A stretch of 64,000 bases of DNA from Myxococcales bacterium (GTDB lineage: Bacteria; Myxococcota_A; Polyangia; Polyangiales; Ga0077539), in the NCBI GenBank assembly GCA_016793325.1, contig JAEUKI010000040.1:62001-126000 (forward strand), given 5' to 3'. Below, piece after piece: positions 53,219 through 61,289 of the stretch (the stretch's first letter is position 1; every line of letters begins with the position of its first letter). The notes beneath the pieces are model-generated. The model saw only the letters and a list, made by a program, of their open reading frames with translations. It did no database searches and had not been told where the DNA came from. The translations under genes were made by a program, and so were the position numbers.

Positions 53219-53868
53219 CCGCGTTTCATCTCTGCGTCGAAGGAACCAAGGGGGCCGGAAAGACAACCACCATCGCGGCCGTGCGCGCATCGCTCGAGCG
53301 CGAGGGCTGGCTCGTCGAAGCGCACGCGCTCTTTCACGAGGGAAACGACTGGGCGACGACCCAAGGATTCGAGGGCGGCGTCCCGATGATGGAGTGCGCG
53401 CGAGAGCCGAACGAGCGCATCGTTCGATGGTTGATCGAGCGTGCCCGCGCCGTGCGCGAGGCGTTCGTGAGCGCGCACGCGAGCGAAGAGCGACCTGCGC
53501 TGCTGCTCAGCGATCGCGGGTGGATCACGCTGCACGCGTACCTGTACGAGGGCGCTTGGGCGAAGGACGCGTCGCAACGGGCGGCGATCGACGCGCTCTG
53601 GGCGAGCGTGGTGAGCGAGGCTCCGGTGACGGTGTTCGTGCACACCAAGCCTGCGGTGACCGCCGAGCGTCGTCGCGGCGCGCTCGACGCGGTGTCGGGA
53701 CTACAGACCGAAGAGCGATTGCGCGCGGACTACGAGCGACGATTGCGCGTCGCGCGCGAACACCCCCAGCGCATCGCGCGATCGTGGGAGACGGGAACGG
53801 GTCCCTTCATCGACCTCGCCCCCGACGTCGTCGAGATCGTGAAGAGCGTCGCGCGAATTACGCAATGA
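53215..53868 (+). CDS. thymidylate kinase-like protein
   Basis: 217 aa, overlapping the fusion gene as ATGA. P-loop EGTKGAGKTTTIAAV at residues ~8-22, DRGWITLHAYLYEG with the DR motif at ~100, and TVFVHTKPAVTAERRRG in the lid position fit the dTMP-kinase / deoxynucleoside-kinase group. It would phosphorylate the nucleotide made by the coupled ThyX-like fusion. Its last bases overlap the convergent helical-repeat gene by 11. Confidence 0.8.
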   Translation: MTAFHLCVEGTKGAGKTTTIAAVRASLEREGWLVEAHALFHEGNDWATTQGFEGGVPMMECAREPNERIVRWLIERARAVREAFVSAHASEERPALLLSDRGWITLHAYLYEGAWAKDASQRAAIDALWASVVSEAPVTVFVHTKPAVTAERRRGALDAVSGLQTEERLRADYERRLRVAREHPQRIARSWETGTGPFIDLAPDVVEIVKSVARITQ

Positions 53869-55099
53869 AACGCGACGCGATCCAGCGCGGGATTTCTCCG
53901 TTCGAGCGCGCTGCGAGCCACGGGCTCATGGCGCAGAGGGGCTCTGGCTGCTCGTCGAGCGCCGCTGCGATGGCGTTGTCGAGCGCTGCGGCGAACACCG
54001 TGTCTTGCGAGGCCTCGTCGCGCGAGAGGGCCTCGGTGATGAAGCTCGCGAGAAGCCACCGCGTCTTTTGCAGCGCAGGGTTCGCGACGAGGCTCGCGAG
54101 CGTCTGAGTATCGAAGAAGTCGTAGCGCTCTTCGCTCGTCGGCCAAAACGCTTCGTCGACGGTGAGCCGCGCGAGCTCTTGCACCACGCGTGCGCGATCG
54201 CGCTCGTCGACGACGCGGACGATGTGCGCGAGGGCGCAGTGCCGGTCGTACGCCACGGGCAGCGCGAGGGCTCGCTCGAGCGTTTGCGCGCGAAGCGCTG
54301 CGGACACGCTCGCGAACAAGTGCTTCACGTGGCACAAATGATCGGCGAACGCGCGGTCGGTGCTGCGGGTGTAGACGTTCCACGGGGTGGCGACGGTGTC
54401 CTCGCGTTCTTCGTCGGTGAGGTCGTCGCGCTCGAAGTAGCAAAACGCGTAGCGCCGCTCGTCCTGTGTCGCGCGCGCTCGTAGGATCGAGAGAGCCTCT
54501 GCGCGCAATGCTGGAGGGAGCACGCGATAGATCGAGATGGCCTCCGAAGGGAGCGCTCGGCCGCTGGTGGTGCTCTGCTTCAGCTCGTTCCAACAGCGGG
54601 TGATCGCTTCGGGTGGCCAGTATTCAATGGCGTTGCGCGAGCGAATTTCGTCGCGGTCCGCTGTGGCGAGCCAGCGCTCTTTTTGCTGCGCGCAGAGCGT
54701 CTTCACGAACGCTTCGTGAAAGGACGCGTAGGAGACTGGCATCGAGAGCGTTTCGAACTCGGGCGCGGTTCCATCGAGGATTCCGTCGAGCGCTTCGTCG
54801 CGACACCCCTCGGGAAGAAAGCGCTCGAGCGCGAGCATCGCCTCGATGCGCGAGCGCCCGGAGGGCATCGCGAGCACGTGAGCGATCGCCGCCTCGCGAA
54901 CGCGCGCGGGCCATGGAGCGAGCGTGTCCGCAGTGAAGTAGAGGGCAGGATCCCGCGCGATCAACCAGCGAAACAGCGCGAGCGCCGCGGGCTCATCGAG
55001 GTGAGCGACCTGCGCGCGAGCGAGCGGCACCGCGTTGTCGCGGAGCGCAAGGATGCGATCGAGCGAACGGGTGAGCGAGTCGAGAAGTGTCACGGGCAA
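53858..55099 (-). CDS. helical-repeat protein, unknown
   Basis: 413 aa, built of many short helix pairs (ALFRWLIARDPALYF, REAAIAHVLAMPSGRSRIEAM, LALPVAYDRHCALAHIVRVV), which resembles HEAT-like repeats. No signal peptide or enzyme motif. Tail-to-tail overlap with the kinase gene suggests compaction rather than co-expression. Confidence 0.6.
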   Translation of the reverse strand: MPVTLLDSLTRSLDRILALRDNAVPLARAQVAHLDEPAALALFRWLIARDPALYFTADTLAPWPARVREAAIAHVLAMPSGRSRIEAMLALERFLPEGCRDEALDGILDGTAPEFETLSMPVSYASFHEAFVKTLCAQQKERWLATADRDEIRSRNAIEYWPPEAITRCWNELKQSTTSGRALPSEAISIYRVLPPALRAEALSILRARATQDERRYAFCYFERDDLTDEEREDTVATPWNVYTRSTDRAFADHLCHVKHLFASVSAALRAQTLERALALPVAYDRHCALAHIVRVVDERDRARVVQELARLTVDEAFWPTSEERYDFFDTQTLASLVANPALQKTRWLLASFITEALSRDEASQDTVFAAALDNAIAAALDEQPEPLCAMSPWLAARSNGEIPRWIASRFIA

Positions 55100-55130
55100 G
55101 GGGGAGATAGCGCGCGACGGCGGCGGGGAC

Positions 55131-55247
55131 TAAACCAATACCGCGACGGTCGTCGTAGTTTTCTCAGTCCGCGGTCTTGGTTTGGACTGGATTTCAACCG
55201 CGCTGATCCGCTCCGGTCATCTTCGATGCCCGTCGCGGGCGCGGTAT
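55131..55247 (-). repeat. R2 dispersed repeat, copy 4 (inverted)
   Basis: Plus-strand reading starts TAAACCAATACCGCGACGGT, then CGTCGTAGTTTTCTCAGTC, GGTTTGGACTGGATTTCAAC, CGGATC-type GATCCGCTCCGGTCATCTTC. It is the reverse complement of copies 1-3 and the best preserved full copy. Confidence 0.8.
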
Positions 55248-55263
55248 AGCGAGGCGCGACGGA

Positions 55264-57696
55264 CTACGCGAGCATCGGGAGCGCGCGGCGCGGCGGCGGG
55301 GCCATCGGTGTGGGGATCGCGCCTGCCGGCACGCGCTTGGTCAGCGCAGCCCCGATGCCGAGCGCGAAGCGACTGTTCAACTGCGGGATGCTCGTGCGAA
55401 CGAACGACGGGCGCAACGAGCGGATCGGGAGTTCGCGCGGGCCGCGGGGGTCGATCGGAACTTGCGGGTCGATGCGACCGATGCCGCGGGAGGCGTCAGC
55501 AAGCGCTTCGCGAATCGGGTCGCCGTCTCGACTTCTTCGGAAGCTGTTGCAGGCGAACGGGTCGAACGGAAACGTCAACGAAACAGCGGTCGTGAGTCCG
55601 GACGACGCGAACGGCAGTGCTGTTGCGTCGATGAGGCCACCGTCGGTGACGAGCAGCACCCGCAGCGGGGCAGATGAAATCGGCCCAGGAGTTAGCAGAG
55701 GAACTGCGTTCAGCGCGGGAATTGTCGCCGAAAGGCGAAGCTGACTCGACGCCACCATCTCGACAGACTGAGACAGCGCCCGCACCCCAAGCGCTCCGCG
55801 CTCGCGATCGAAGTAGAACTGACGATCGCCGTCCGTCCCGATCCGATAGTGCGTTCCAGAAAGCTGGTAGCCAATCTGGTCGACCTCGCTGTACGGAGGG
55901 AGGACGATCGGCGCGAAGCGCAACAAGAAGCGATTTGGCCCTGGTGGCACGTCGAGCGTCGTCGTTGCCCTCGCAACAACGTTTGGAATGCACGGGTGTA
56001 GTGGCTGCCAGGCCCAGGACATCGTTGGGCGCCGCTGTGCGTCGGGAATCGTCAGTTCAGGAAACGTCTGCACAGGCGGTCTCGACGGCGTACGACCGTT
56101 GATGACGAGTCCACGGCTGTCGAGCGTGACGCTCGCGATCGTCAAGGACGGAGCTGCTGTTCGCGGGCCTGCGAACTGTCGGAACAGCGGCTCGACCAAA
56201 CTTCGGACGATCTCAGCAGTCGCAACACTTCCAGACAACGTGTTACGCATCGACGCGACGGGGCTGGCGACAAGCGCGCATCCCGATCCACCCGCTGCAG
56301 GAAGCACACACACGTTGCCGTCGAAGCCGAAGACGCTGAACGCGTTGCTCATCACCACCGCGGGGAGCACGATGATTCGAGCGCCGCCGGGCCTTACGTC
56401 GACGCGGCCGAGCACCGGACCAGCGCAACGAATGGACTCCGATGCGGGAAATCGCGACTGCAACGTGACTGTCGAAGAGAGCGTTCGTTGGTCGCCGCTG
56501 AGCGAGAGGGTCGCCGTCGCGTCGAGATCGACGTCGACGCGCGGGCACAACTCGACATCCTCGATGACGCGCCCTCCCGCGTTGTCCGTCCACTGTCCAA
56601 CCGTGCGAAGAGGAAGCGTCACGGCGAGTTCGGCGGGGCGTCCATTGGTTGGCGGGAAGAATCGCGCCTCTGGCGCTGCGCGGAGGTCCGTTGGACCAAA
56701 CGTACGAGTCACGCGCGTCGTGACGCCGCCAGGAAGCACCGTGCTGCCCACGTCCACCGAGTGCGTCCTCGGAAATCTCGATGCGAGCTGTGCGGCGAAG
56801 AGCTCGGCGAGCGTCGTTCCGTTGAGTTGTACTGCCCAGTCCGCGCCGAGCGGCGGGCTCGTCGGCCGCGGAGTGGTCGGCGATTGAAACGACGCCCAGT
56901 CAGCGGCCACAGCAGCCGACACGAGTCGAAAGAGCGCCGCTGTTCGAGCGTCGAGCGGCGTCACGGGCGCATCGAGTCCCGCAGCGTTCACGGGCATCCC
57001 CTTCATGAACTGCAAGCCCACCGAAGCGCGTCCGTTACGAATCGCGCCGAAGCCCGCGTTGAGGATCACAGCGTCGCCGCGCGCGATCGATGGGATGAAC
57101 GAGAGGTCGATGGGGGTGGTGACGCTGTTCGGACCGATCCACGGGATGTGACTGAAGAAGCGCTCCATGAGGGACTCGGGAACCTCGAGCAGGTCACTGC
57201 TACGCTGAGGACTGCTGAGAAACAAACGGCGAGTCGCCGCGAGCACGAGCGTGCGAGGCGAACGGACGATCGTAAGCGTCTTTGCCAAGCGAAATCGCAG
57301 ATCGAATACGGGTCCGGCACCGCTGCCCTCGAGTGCGTCCTCGGACGCAACCATCATGCGACCTTCGTACGTCGTGCTGGTGGCAAGGTGACGCGCCGCG
57401 GGCGCGACAGGAGCGATCACTCCAGTCGTCGCGTTCGGTGCAAGCACAAACGCAGTGCTTGGCACAGTCGAATGCAGGACGCGCGACAGATTCACGTGAA
57501 GAAACGCGGCCGAAATCGACTGATCAGCCGGCGGGAGAGTTGCGAGATCATCCCAACCCGAGACAACCCGTGTCGCGTCTGGGAATGCCGCGAAGCACCA
57601 ACGGCGACTCCGGCGAGGAGTTGCGCAGTTGATGCCGCGGGGCGGAAGCGCGACCTCCGAGCCATCCGCCATTTCGACTTGAAATTCGATGTCCAT
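55264..57696 (-). CDS. large hypothetical protein, no signal peptide
   Basis: 810 aa from ATG 57696 (MDIEFQVEMADGSEVALPPR). Mostly beta strands with few charged clusters. Scattered Cys (INCATP, WCFAAF, SIRCAG, NVCVLPAAGGSGC, CIPNVV, FACNSF) suggest disulphides, yet no export signal is seen. Regular features: FDLRFRLAKTLTIVRSP, GRVIEDVELCPRVDVDLDA. The end is Pro/Arg-rich. No family recognised; it could be a structural or secreted particle component exported by a non-Sec route. Confidence 0.65.
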   Translation of the reverse strand: MDIEFQVEMADGSEVALPPRGINCATPRRSRRWCFAAFPDATRVVSGWDDLATLPPADQSISAAFLHVNLSRVLHSTVPSTAFVLAPNATTGVIAPVAPAARHLATSTTYEGRMMVASEDALEGSGAGPVFDLRFRLAKTLTIVRSPRTLVLAATRRLFLSSPQRSSDLLEVPESLMERFFSHIPWIGPNSVTTPIDLSFIPSIARGDAVILNAGFGAIRNGRASVGLQFMKGMPVNAAGLDAPVTPLDARTAALFRLVSAAVAADWASFQSPTTPRPTSPPLGADWAVQLNGTTLAELFAAQLASRFPRTHSVDVGSTVLPGGVTTRVTRTFGPTDLRAAPEARFFPPTNGRPAELAVTLPLRTVGQWTDNAGGRVIEDVELCPRVDVDLDATATLSLSGDQRTLSSTVTLQSRFPASESIRCAGPVLGRVDVRPGGARIIVLPAVVMSNAFSVFGFDGNVCVLPAAGGSGCALVASPVASMRNTLSGSVATAEIVRSLVEPLFRQFAGPRTAAPSLTIASVTLDSRGLVINGRTPSRPPVQTFPELTIPDAQRRPTMSWAWQPLHPCIPNVVARATTTLDVPPGPNRFLLRFAPIVLPPYSEVDQIGYQLSGTHYRIGTDGDRQFYFDRERGALGVRALSQSVEMVASSQLRLSATIPALNAVPLLTPGPISSAPLRVLLVTDGGLIDATALPFASSGLTTAVSLTFPFDPFACNSFRRSRDGDPIREALADASRGIGRIDPQVPIDPRGPRELPIRSLRPSFVRTSIPQLNSRFALGIGAALTKRVPAGAIPTPMAPPPRRALPMLA

Positions 57697-57749
57697 TTGT
57701 GGCTCTCCTAGTGTTGAGTGTTGAGCGGTCTCTTGCTACGCTGCGAGAG

Positions 57750-58331
57750 ATGAAAGTGAATTGGTCGGCACTCCTGCTAGTTGCAGGCTGTGGGGCACGT
57801 AGCGAACTTGTCGTGAACCATCGTGTCGTTGATGCCGCCGCATCATACAGCGACGCCTTTGCGGACGTCCGACCCGATCCAACGGTCTCGCTGCCCGTGC
57901 GAAGCTGTGTTTCCGGGATCGTCCCATACTGCTCCACAGATCTGTTGTTCCTAGATTTTCTGCAAACCGAACTTCGATTGAACCGCAGCGGAGATCCAGA
58001 GTTCGAACTCTCGTTCATTTATCCCGAAGGCAACGAGGGAAACCCGACCCCTCGCACAGTCGTGATTCCGCTGCGTCAGTCGGGTCCCGGTCTTTGGCAA
58101 CTGGCGAGCCCTACGAGAATCGAATGGATCTGGACGCAAGTTCCTCGGATTCCGTCGCGCCGATGGCGGATCGCGTTCGCGTTCGAGTCCGCGACCGTTT
58201 GGACTGAGGGTAGCGGAGTCTGGATGATCGCACGCGGGGCCTGGCAGTACAACGACAGACCCGCAGAAGACGGCGCTTGTCTTCGAACAGTCGTTTCGAA
58301 TACGTTTGGGATTCGGCCCAATTGCCGGTAG
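57750..58331 (+). CDS. lipoprotein, first of a tandem pair
   Basis: 193 aa from ATG 57750; lipobox LLLVAGCGARSELVV. The mature domain has PDPTVSLPVRSCVSGIVPYC, TELRLNRSGDPEFELSFIY, VVIPLRQSGPGLWQL and ATVWTEGSGVW, typical of a beta-sandwich with two disulphides. The next gene is a clear paralogue (about half the residues shared by eye), so this is a local duplication. Function unknown. Confidence 0.7.
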   Translation: MKVNWSALLLVAGCGARSELVVNHRVVDAAASYSDAFADVRPDPTVSLPVRSCVSGIVPYCSTDLLFLDFLQTELRLNRSGDPEFELSFIYPEGNEGNPTPRTVVIPLRQSGPGLWQLASPTRIEWIWTQVPRIPSRRWRIAFAFESATVWTEGSGVWMIARGAWQYNDRPAEDGACLRTVVSNTFGIRPNCR

Positions 58332-58355
58332 TGCTGTCCGGTGGCGCGTCATCGT

Positions 58356-58946
58356 ATGATTCTTCTTGTCACTCGTGGCTGTGTGATGCTCCTCGCAGGC
58401 TGCGGAGCTCGAAGCGAGCTCGTCGTGCACCGTCGTCTCGATGACGCTGCTCCTTCGCACAGCGACGCTGCTCTGGACATTCGACCCGATCCGACCGTCT
58501 CGCTGCCTGTCCGGCACTGTGTGAACGCGTTTTCTCCGTATTGCACGATCGACGTGGCCTTCTTGGACCCTCTGCAATCGGAACTTCGGTTGAATCGCGC
58601 AGGCGAACCAGAGCTCGAACTGTCGTTCATCTATCGAGAAGGGTCTGACGCTCTTCCGACGCCTCGCTCGGTGGTCATCCCGTTGCGGGCGTCGGGCCCG
58701 GGACTCTGGCAACTTGCGAGACCGATGAGAGTCGAGTGGAACTGGACGCGCCTCCCCCGCACTCCAACGACACGATGGCGAGAGTCTTTCGAGTTCGAGT
58801 CCGCGACTGTCTGGACCGAGGGCGGTGGAGCTTGGATAACCGCTCGCGGCGTACGGCAGTACAACGACTCGCCTATCGAACCCCTTGCGTGCTTTCGAAC
58901 CGTGCGCGAGCGAGGAATCGATTTGCAAGCGAATTGTCTGCAATGA
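58356..58946 (+). CDS. lipoprotein, second of a tandem pair
   Basis: 196 aa from ATG 58356, or 201 aa from GTG 58341. Lipobox VMLLAGCGARSELVV is shared with its neighbour, as are PDPTVSLPVRHCV, SELRLNRAGEPELELSFIY, PLRASGPGLWQLARP and ATVWTEGGGAW. The two genes lie 24 bases apart in the same direction. Divergence in the linker and C-terminus shows the copy is not very recent. Confidence 0.7.
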   Translation: MILLVTRGCVMLLAGCGARSELVVHRRLDDAAPSHSDAALDIRPDPTVSLPVRHCVNAFSPYCTIDVAFLDPLQSELRLNRAGEPELELSFIYREGSDALPTPRSVVIPLRASGPGLWQLARPMRVEWNWTRLPRTPTTRWRESFEFESATVWTEGGGAWITARGVRQYNDSPIEPLACFRTVRERGIDLQANCLQ

Positions 58947-59146
58947 GTAGCCTTCGATCAACATGTTCGGTCTCCATGCGTTGGTCGCTAGCACTGCCGC
59001 TACTCGCGGGCCTGCAGAGCGAGCCGCCATGACGCTCGTCTTGTCATCGAGTTCGCGTGACGGAGCGACGAGCGTGATCTCGGCGTTTTCCCGCTAGCTC
59101 GTCGCTCCGTCGTGCGGCGCTCATCCAGTCCTTCCTGCACTTGTGC

Positions 59147-60073
59147 TCACGTGGCCAGCGTGATCCCATTGACTTCGAAGATGGCGGTTTGCTCCCAGGC
59201 GACGAGCGCAAACGCCCCGTGCACCGTGACTTCGCGTGCGCCAGTCGCAGACGTCACGGGAGTCTCTTCAGCCACGAGTCCGAACGAGTCCGAAGAGCCG
59301 TAGGCGTGAACGATGTTGAGCCCGCAGCTGCTGAGATTCGCGCCCCAGAGCTTTCCGGTCTCGCTGTCCGTGTTGTCGACGCGGTACACCGGGAGTCCCT
59401 GGTAGTGGTACACGAGCCTTCCGGTTCGCGCGTCGCGTCGCCAGCCGCTCGTCCCACGCTGACCGGCGGCGGTGCTCATCAGCGTTCGAACCATCGATCG
59501 GCCAGCGAAGAAGCAGTCGATTCCGTCTCCTGCGCCGCTCTCTCCGCGGCACATCACGGCTGCGATGATCTCGCGCGCTGCGATGTCCGGATCGGTGATC
59601 GTCCCGGCGCGACTGTACGCTGCGCACATCGCGCTCAATCCTTGAATTGCGTTGCCGATGAATGCGTTGCCCTGGATGAGCTGGTTGTCCACATACTCGA
59701 GGACCGCGAGCGAGGCCACCTGAAGTTCGTTGGACGAGTAGCTCTGCGCGGAGTTCTTTGCAGTTGCGTACTTGTCGATGCGGAGGATCCGGACGCGTCC
59801 ACCGACACGCCGCAGTGAGATCACCTCCGGCGCGGCGGACGGGGTCTGCACATCCTGCACCGATGCGCTCGAGAGATCGTAGTAGGCGCCCTGGGTCAGT
59901 GTGTTCGCCGCTCGCTGAATTTGCACGGTGATCTCGTCGCTGCCGCTGGCGGTGACACCAAGGACTGGCTCGCCCCGCACCATCGGAACCGCGAAGAAGA
60001 GATCGCTCACCTTCGCCGTTTGGCCCGTACGCCAGACAGAGCGCGACAGGTCCAACGCGTGAGACGGGCTCAT
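59147..60073 (-). CDS. HK97-capsid-like protein
   Basis: 308 aa from ATG 60073 (TTG 60076 gives one more). The end pattern TGRLVYHYQGLPVYRVDN, KLWGANLSSCGLNIVHAYG and SFGLVAEETPV is like the E-loop-to-P-domain region of HK97-fold phage capsid proteins, where a target peptide is followed by YxGxPVxxxDN. The earlier part has QRAANTLTQGAYYDLSSASV and IDCFFAGRSMVRTLMS. No other phage genes are adjacent. It may be a domesticated or lost prophage gene, or an encapsulin relative. In-frame sequence extends to a better ATG at 60157 behind a stop codon (see separate entry). Confidence 0.45.
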   Translation of the reverse strand: MSPSHALDLSRSVWRTGQTAKVSDLFFAVPMVRGEPVLGVTASGSDEITVQIQRAANTLTQGAYYDLSSASVQDVQTPSAAPEVISLRRVGGRVRILRIDKYATAKNSAQSYSSNELQVASLAVLEYVDNQLIQGNAFIGNAIQGLSAMCAAYSRAGTITDPDIAAREIIAAVMCRGESGAGDGIDCFFAGRSMVRTLMSTAAGQRGTSGWRRDARTGRLVYHYQGLPVYRVDNTDSETGKLWGANLSSCGLNIVHAYGSSDSFGLVAEETPVTSATGAREVTVHGAFALVAWEQTAIFEVNGITLAT

Positions 60074-60097
60074 CAACGGGCCGTGTTGTTCGTTCGA

Positions 60098-60157
60098 CTA
60101 TCCGCCAGGCAATGCGGCGCTGAGCGGACTGCATCCGCAGTCTCCGTTCGAGGTCAT
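60098..60157 (-). other. 19-codon leader frame ending in an in-frame amber codon
   Basis: ATG 60157 has AAAGGA seven bases upstream, the best ribosome site near here. It reads MTSNGDCGCSPLSAALPGG, then TAG at 60100-60098. The same frame then continues seven codons into the capsid-like gene start (SNEQHGPL then MSPSH). Either a nonsense mutation, readthrough, or a leader peptide with re-initiation. Confidence 0.5.
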
Positions 60158-60459
60158 GATTCGGTCCTTTCGTCCGGCTCGAGTGGGCGCACCGTACTTC
60201 GATGCAGAGCGGACTCCTCGATCATGGGCCTGGCCTACGGAGTCGGCACGATCAATCGCCGGCGTCTCTACCGGAGTATCGAGAGCGTAGCCGTTCAGCG
60301 CGCGCCCGGAGACGAGCCCTCACCATCGCCAACGGGCTCGCGTGTGCGCCGACGCGCAATCCCACCGCTCGGATTCTGCCTCACCCAACGTGGGCCACAA
60401 TGAGGACTCGTTGCCCGCGCTGCCCTCCTTCGCGACCGGCTGTGCGGTCGCGCGCCGCG

Positions 60460-61270
60460 GAGCAGCGTGCATGCGCCGAGATTCATCTCGGCGCCCTCCT
60501 TGGCGCCCTCCGCCCCCAGCAAACGCACCCTCGGATGGTGCCCGTTCGACCCGTTTCCCCCTGAAACGCACCCTCGGATGGTGCGTTTCGGACCAGCAGC
60601 GGTTCGCCGAGAAGGTCGGAGGGTGCCTCTGGGACCACGCGTGCGGCAAAACGCACCCTCGGATGGTGCGTTTCGGACCACCCAGCTCCGAAAACGCAGG
60701 TTCGAGCCTGCGATTCGGGAAAGACCAGCACCAAAGAGCACCCCGGAGGGTGCCCAGGGCTCGGTGGTCACCGTCGAACCGGAGGTCGCACCCTGCCCAC
60801 GAGCGTCGCCGCCAGCGGCGGGCGCATGCAACGAGTGCATGCGCATGAGCGCCGAGTGCGGCGGGGCGTCACGGGCCAGAGCGCCCGGACGCCGAGGAGT
60901 TCGGTGATGACTCTCGTGCCCGCGGGGCAGAAGGCCGCCGTGAGCTCAGTGCTCGCCGATCCCACCGCCACCTTCCTCGGCGTCCGGTCGCTTCGACCGC
61001 AGACGCCCCGCCGCACACGGCGCCCATGCGCATGCACTCGTTGCATGCGCCCCGCTGCCGGCGCTGCTCGATCCGCACCCATTGCATGCGCCCGCTGCCC
61101 GCGCTGCTCGATACACACCGACTGCATGCGCCCGCTGCCGGCGCTGCTCGATACGCACCCATTGCATGCGCCCGCTCGCTGCTCCCCATGCACTCTTCGC
61201 CCGCCGCCCGCGCGCTGCTCCCTATGCACTCTGCGCGCTGCAGAGCAGCGTGCATGCGCCGAGATTCATC
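60460..61270. repeat. tract of hairpin and ~48 bp repeats
   Basis: From 60158 to 61289 I see no gene. Three copies of AACGCACCCTCGGATGGTGC (two continuing GTTTCGG) lie at about 60523-60685. From 60826 to 61250 a ~48-base unit (GCATGCGCCCGCTGCCGGCG, CTGCTCGATACGCACCCATT) repeats at least three times, with variants. AGCAGCGTGCATGCGCCGAG followed by ATTCATC occurs at 60462 and again at 61245, bounding the tract. Both frames across it are low-complexity and not coding. Confidence 0.75.
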
Positions 61271-61289
61271 GCGGCGCCCCGTCACCCGC

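Noticed and set aside
60826..61270. Possible CRISPR array from ~48-base units
   Set aside because: The whole unit repeats with small variants; there are no unique spacers and no cas genes.
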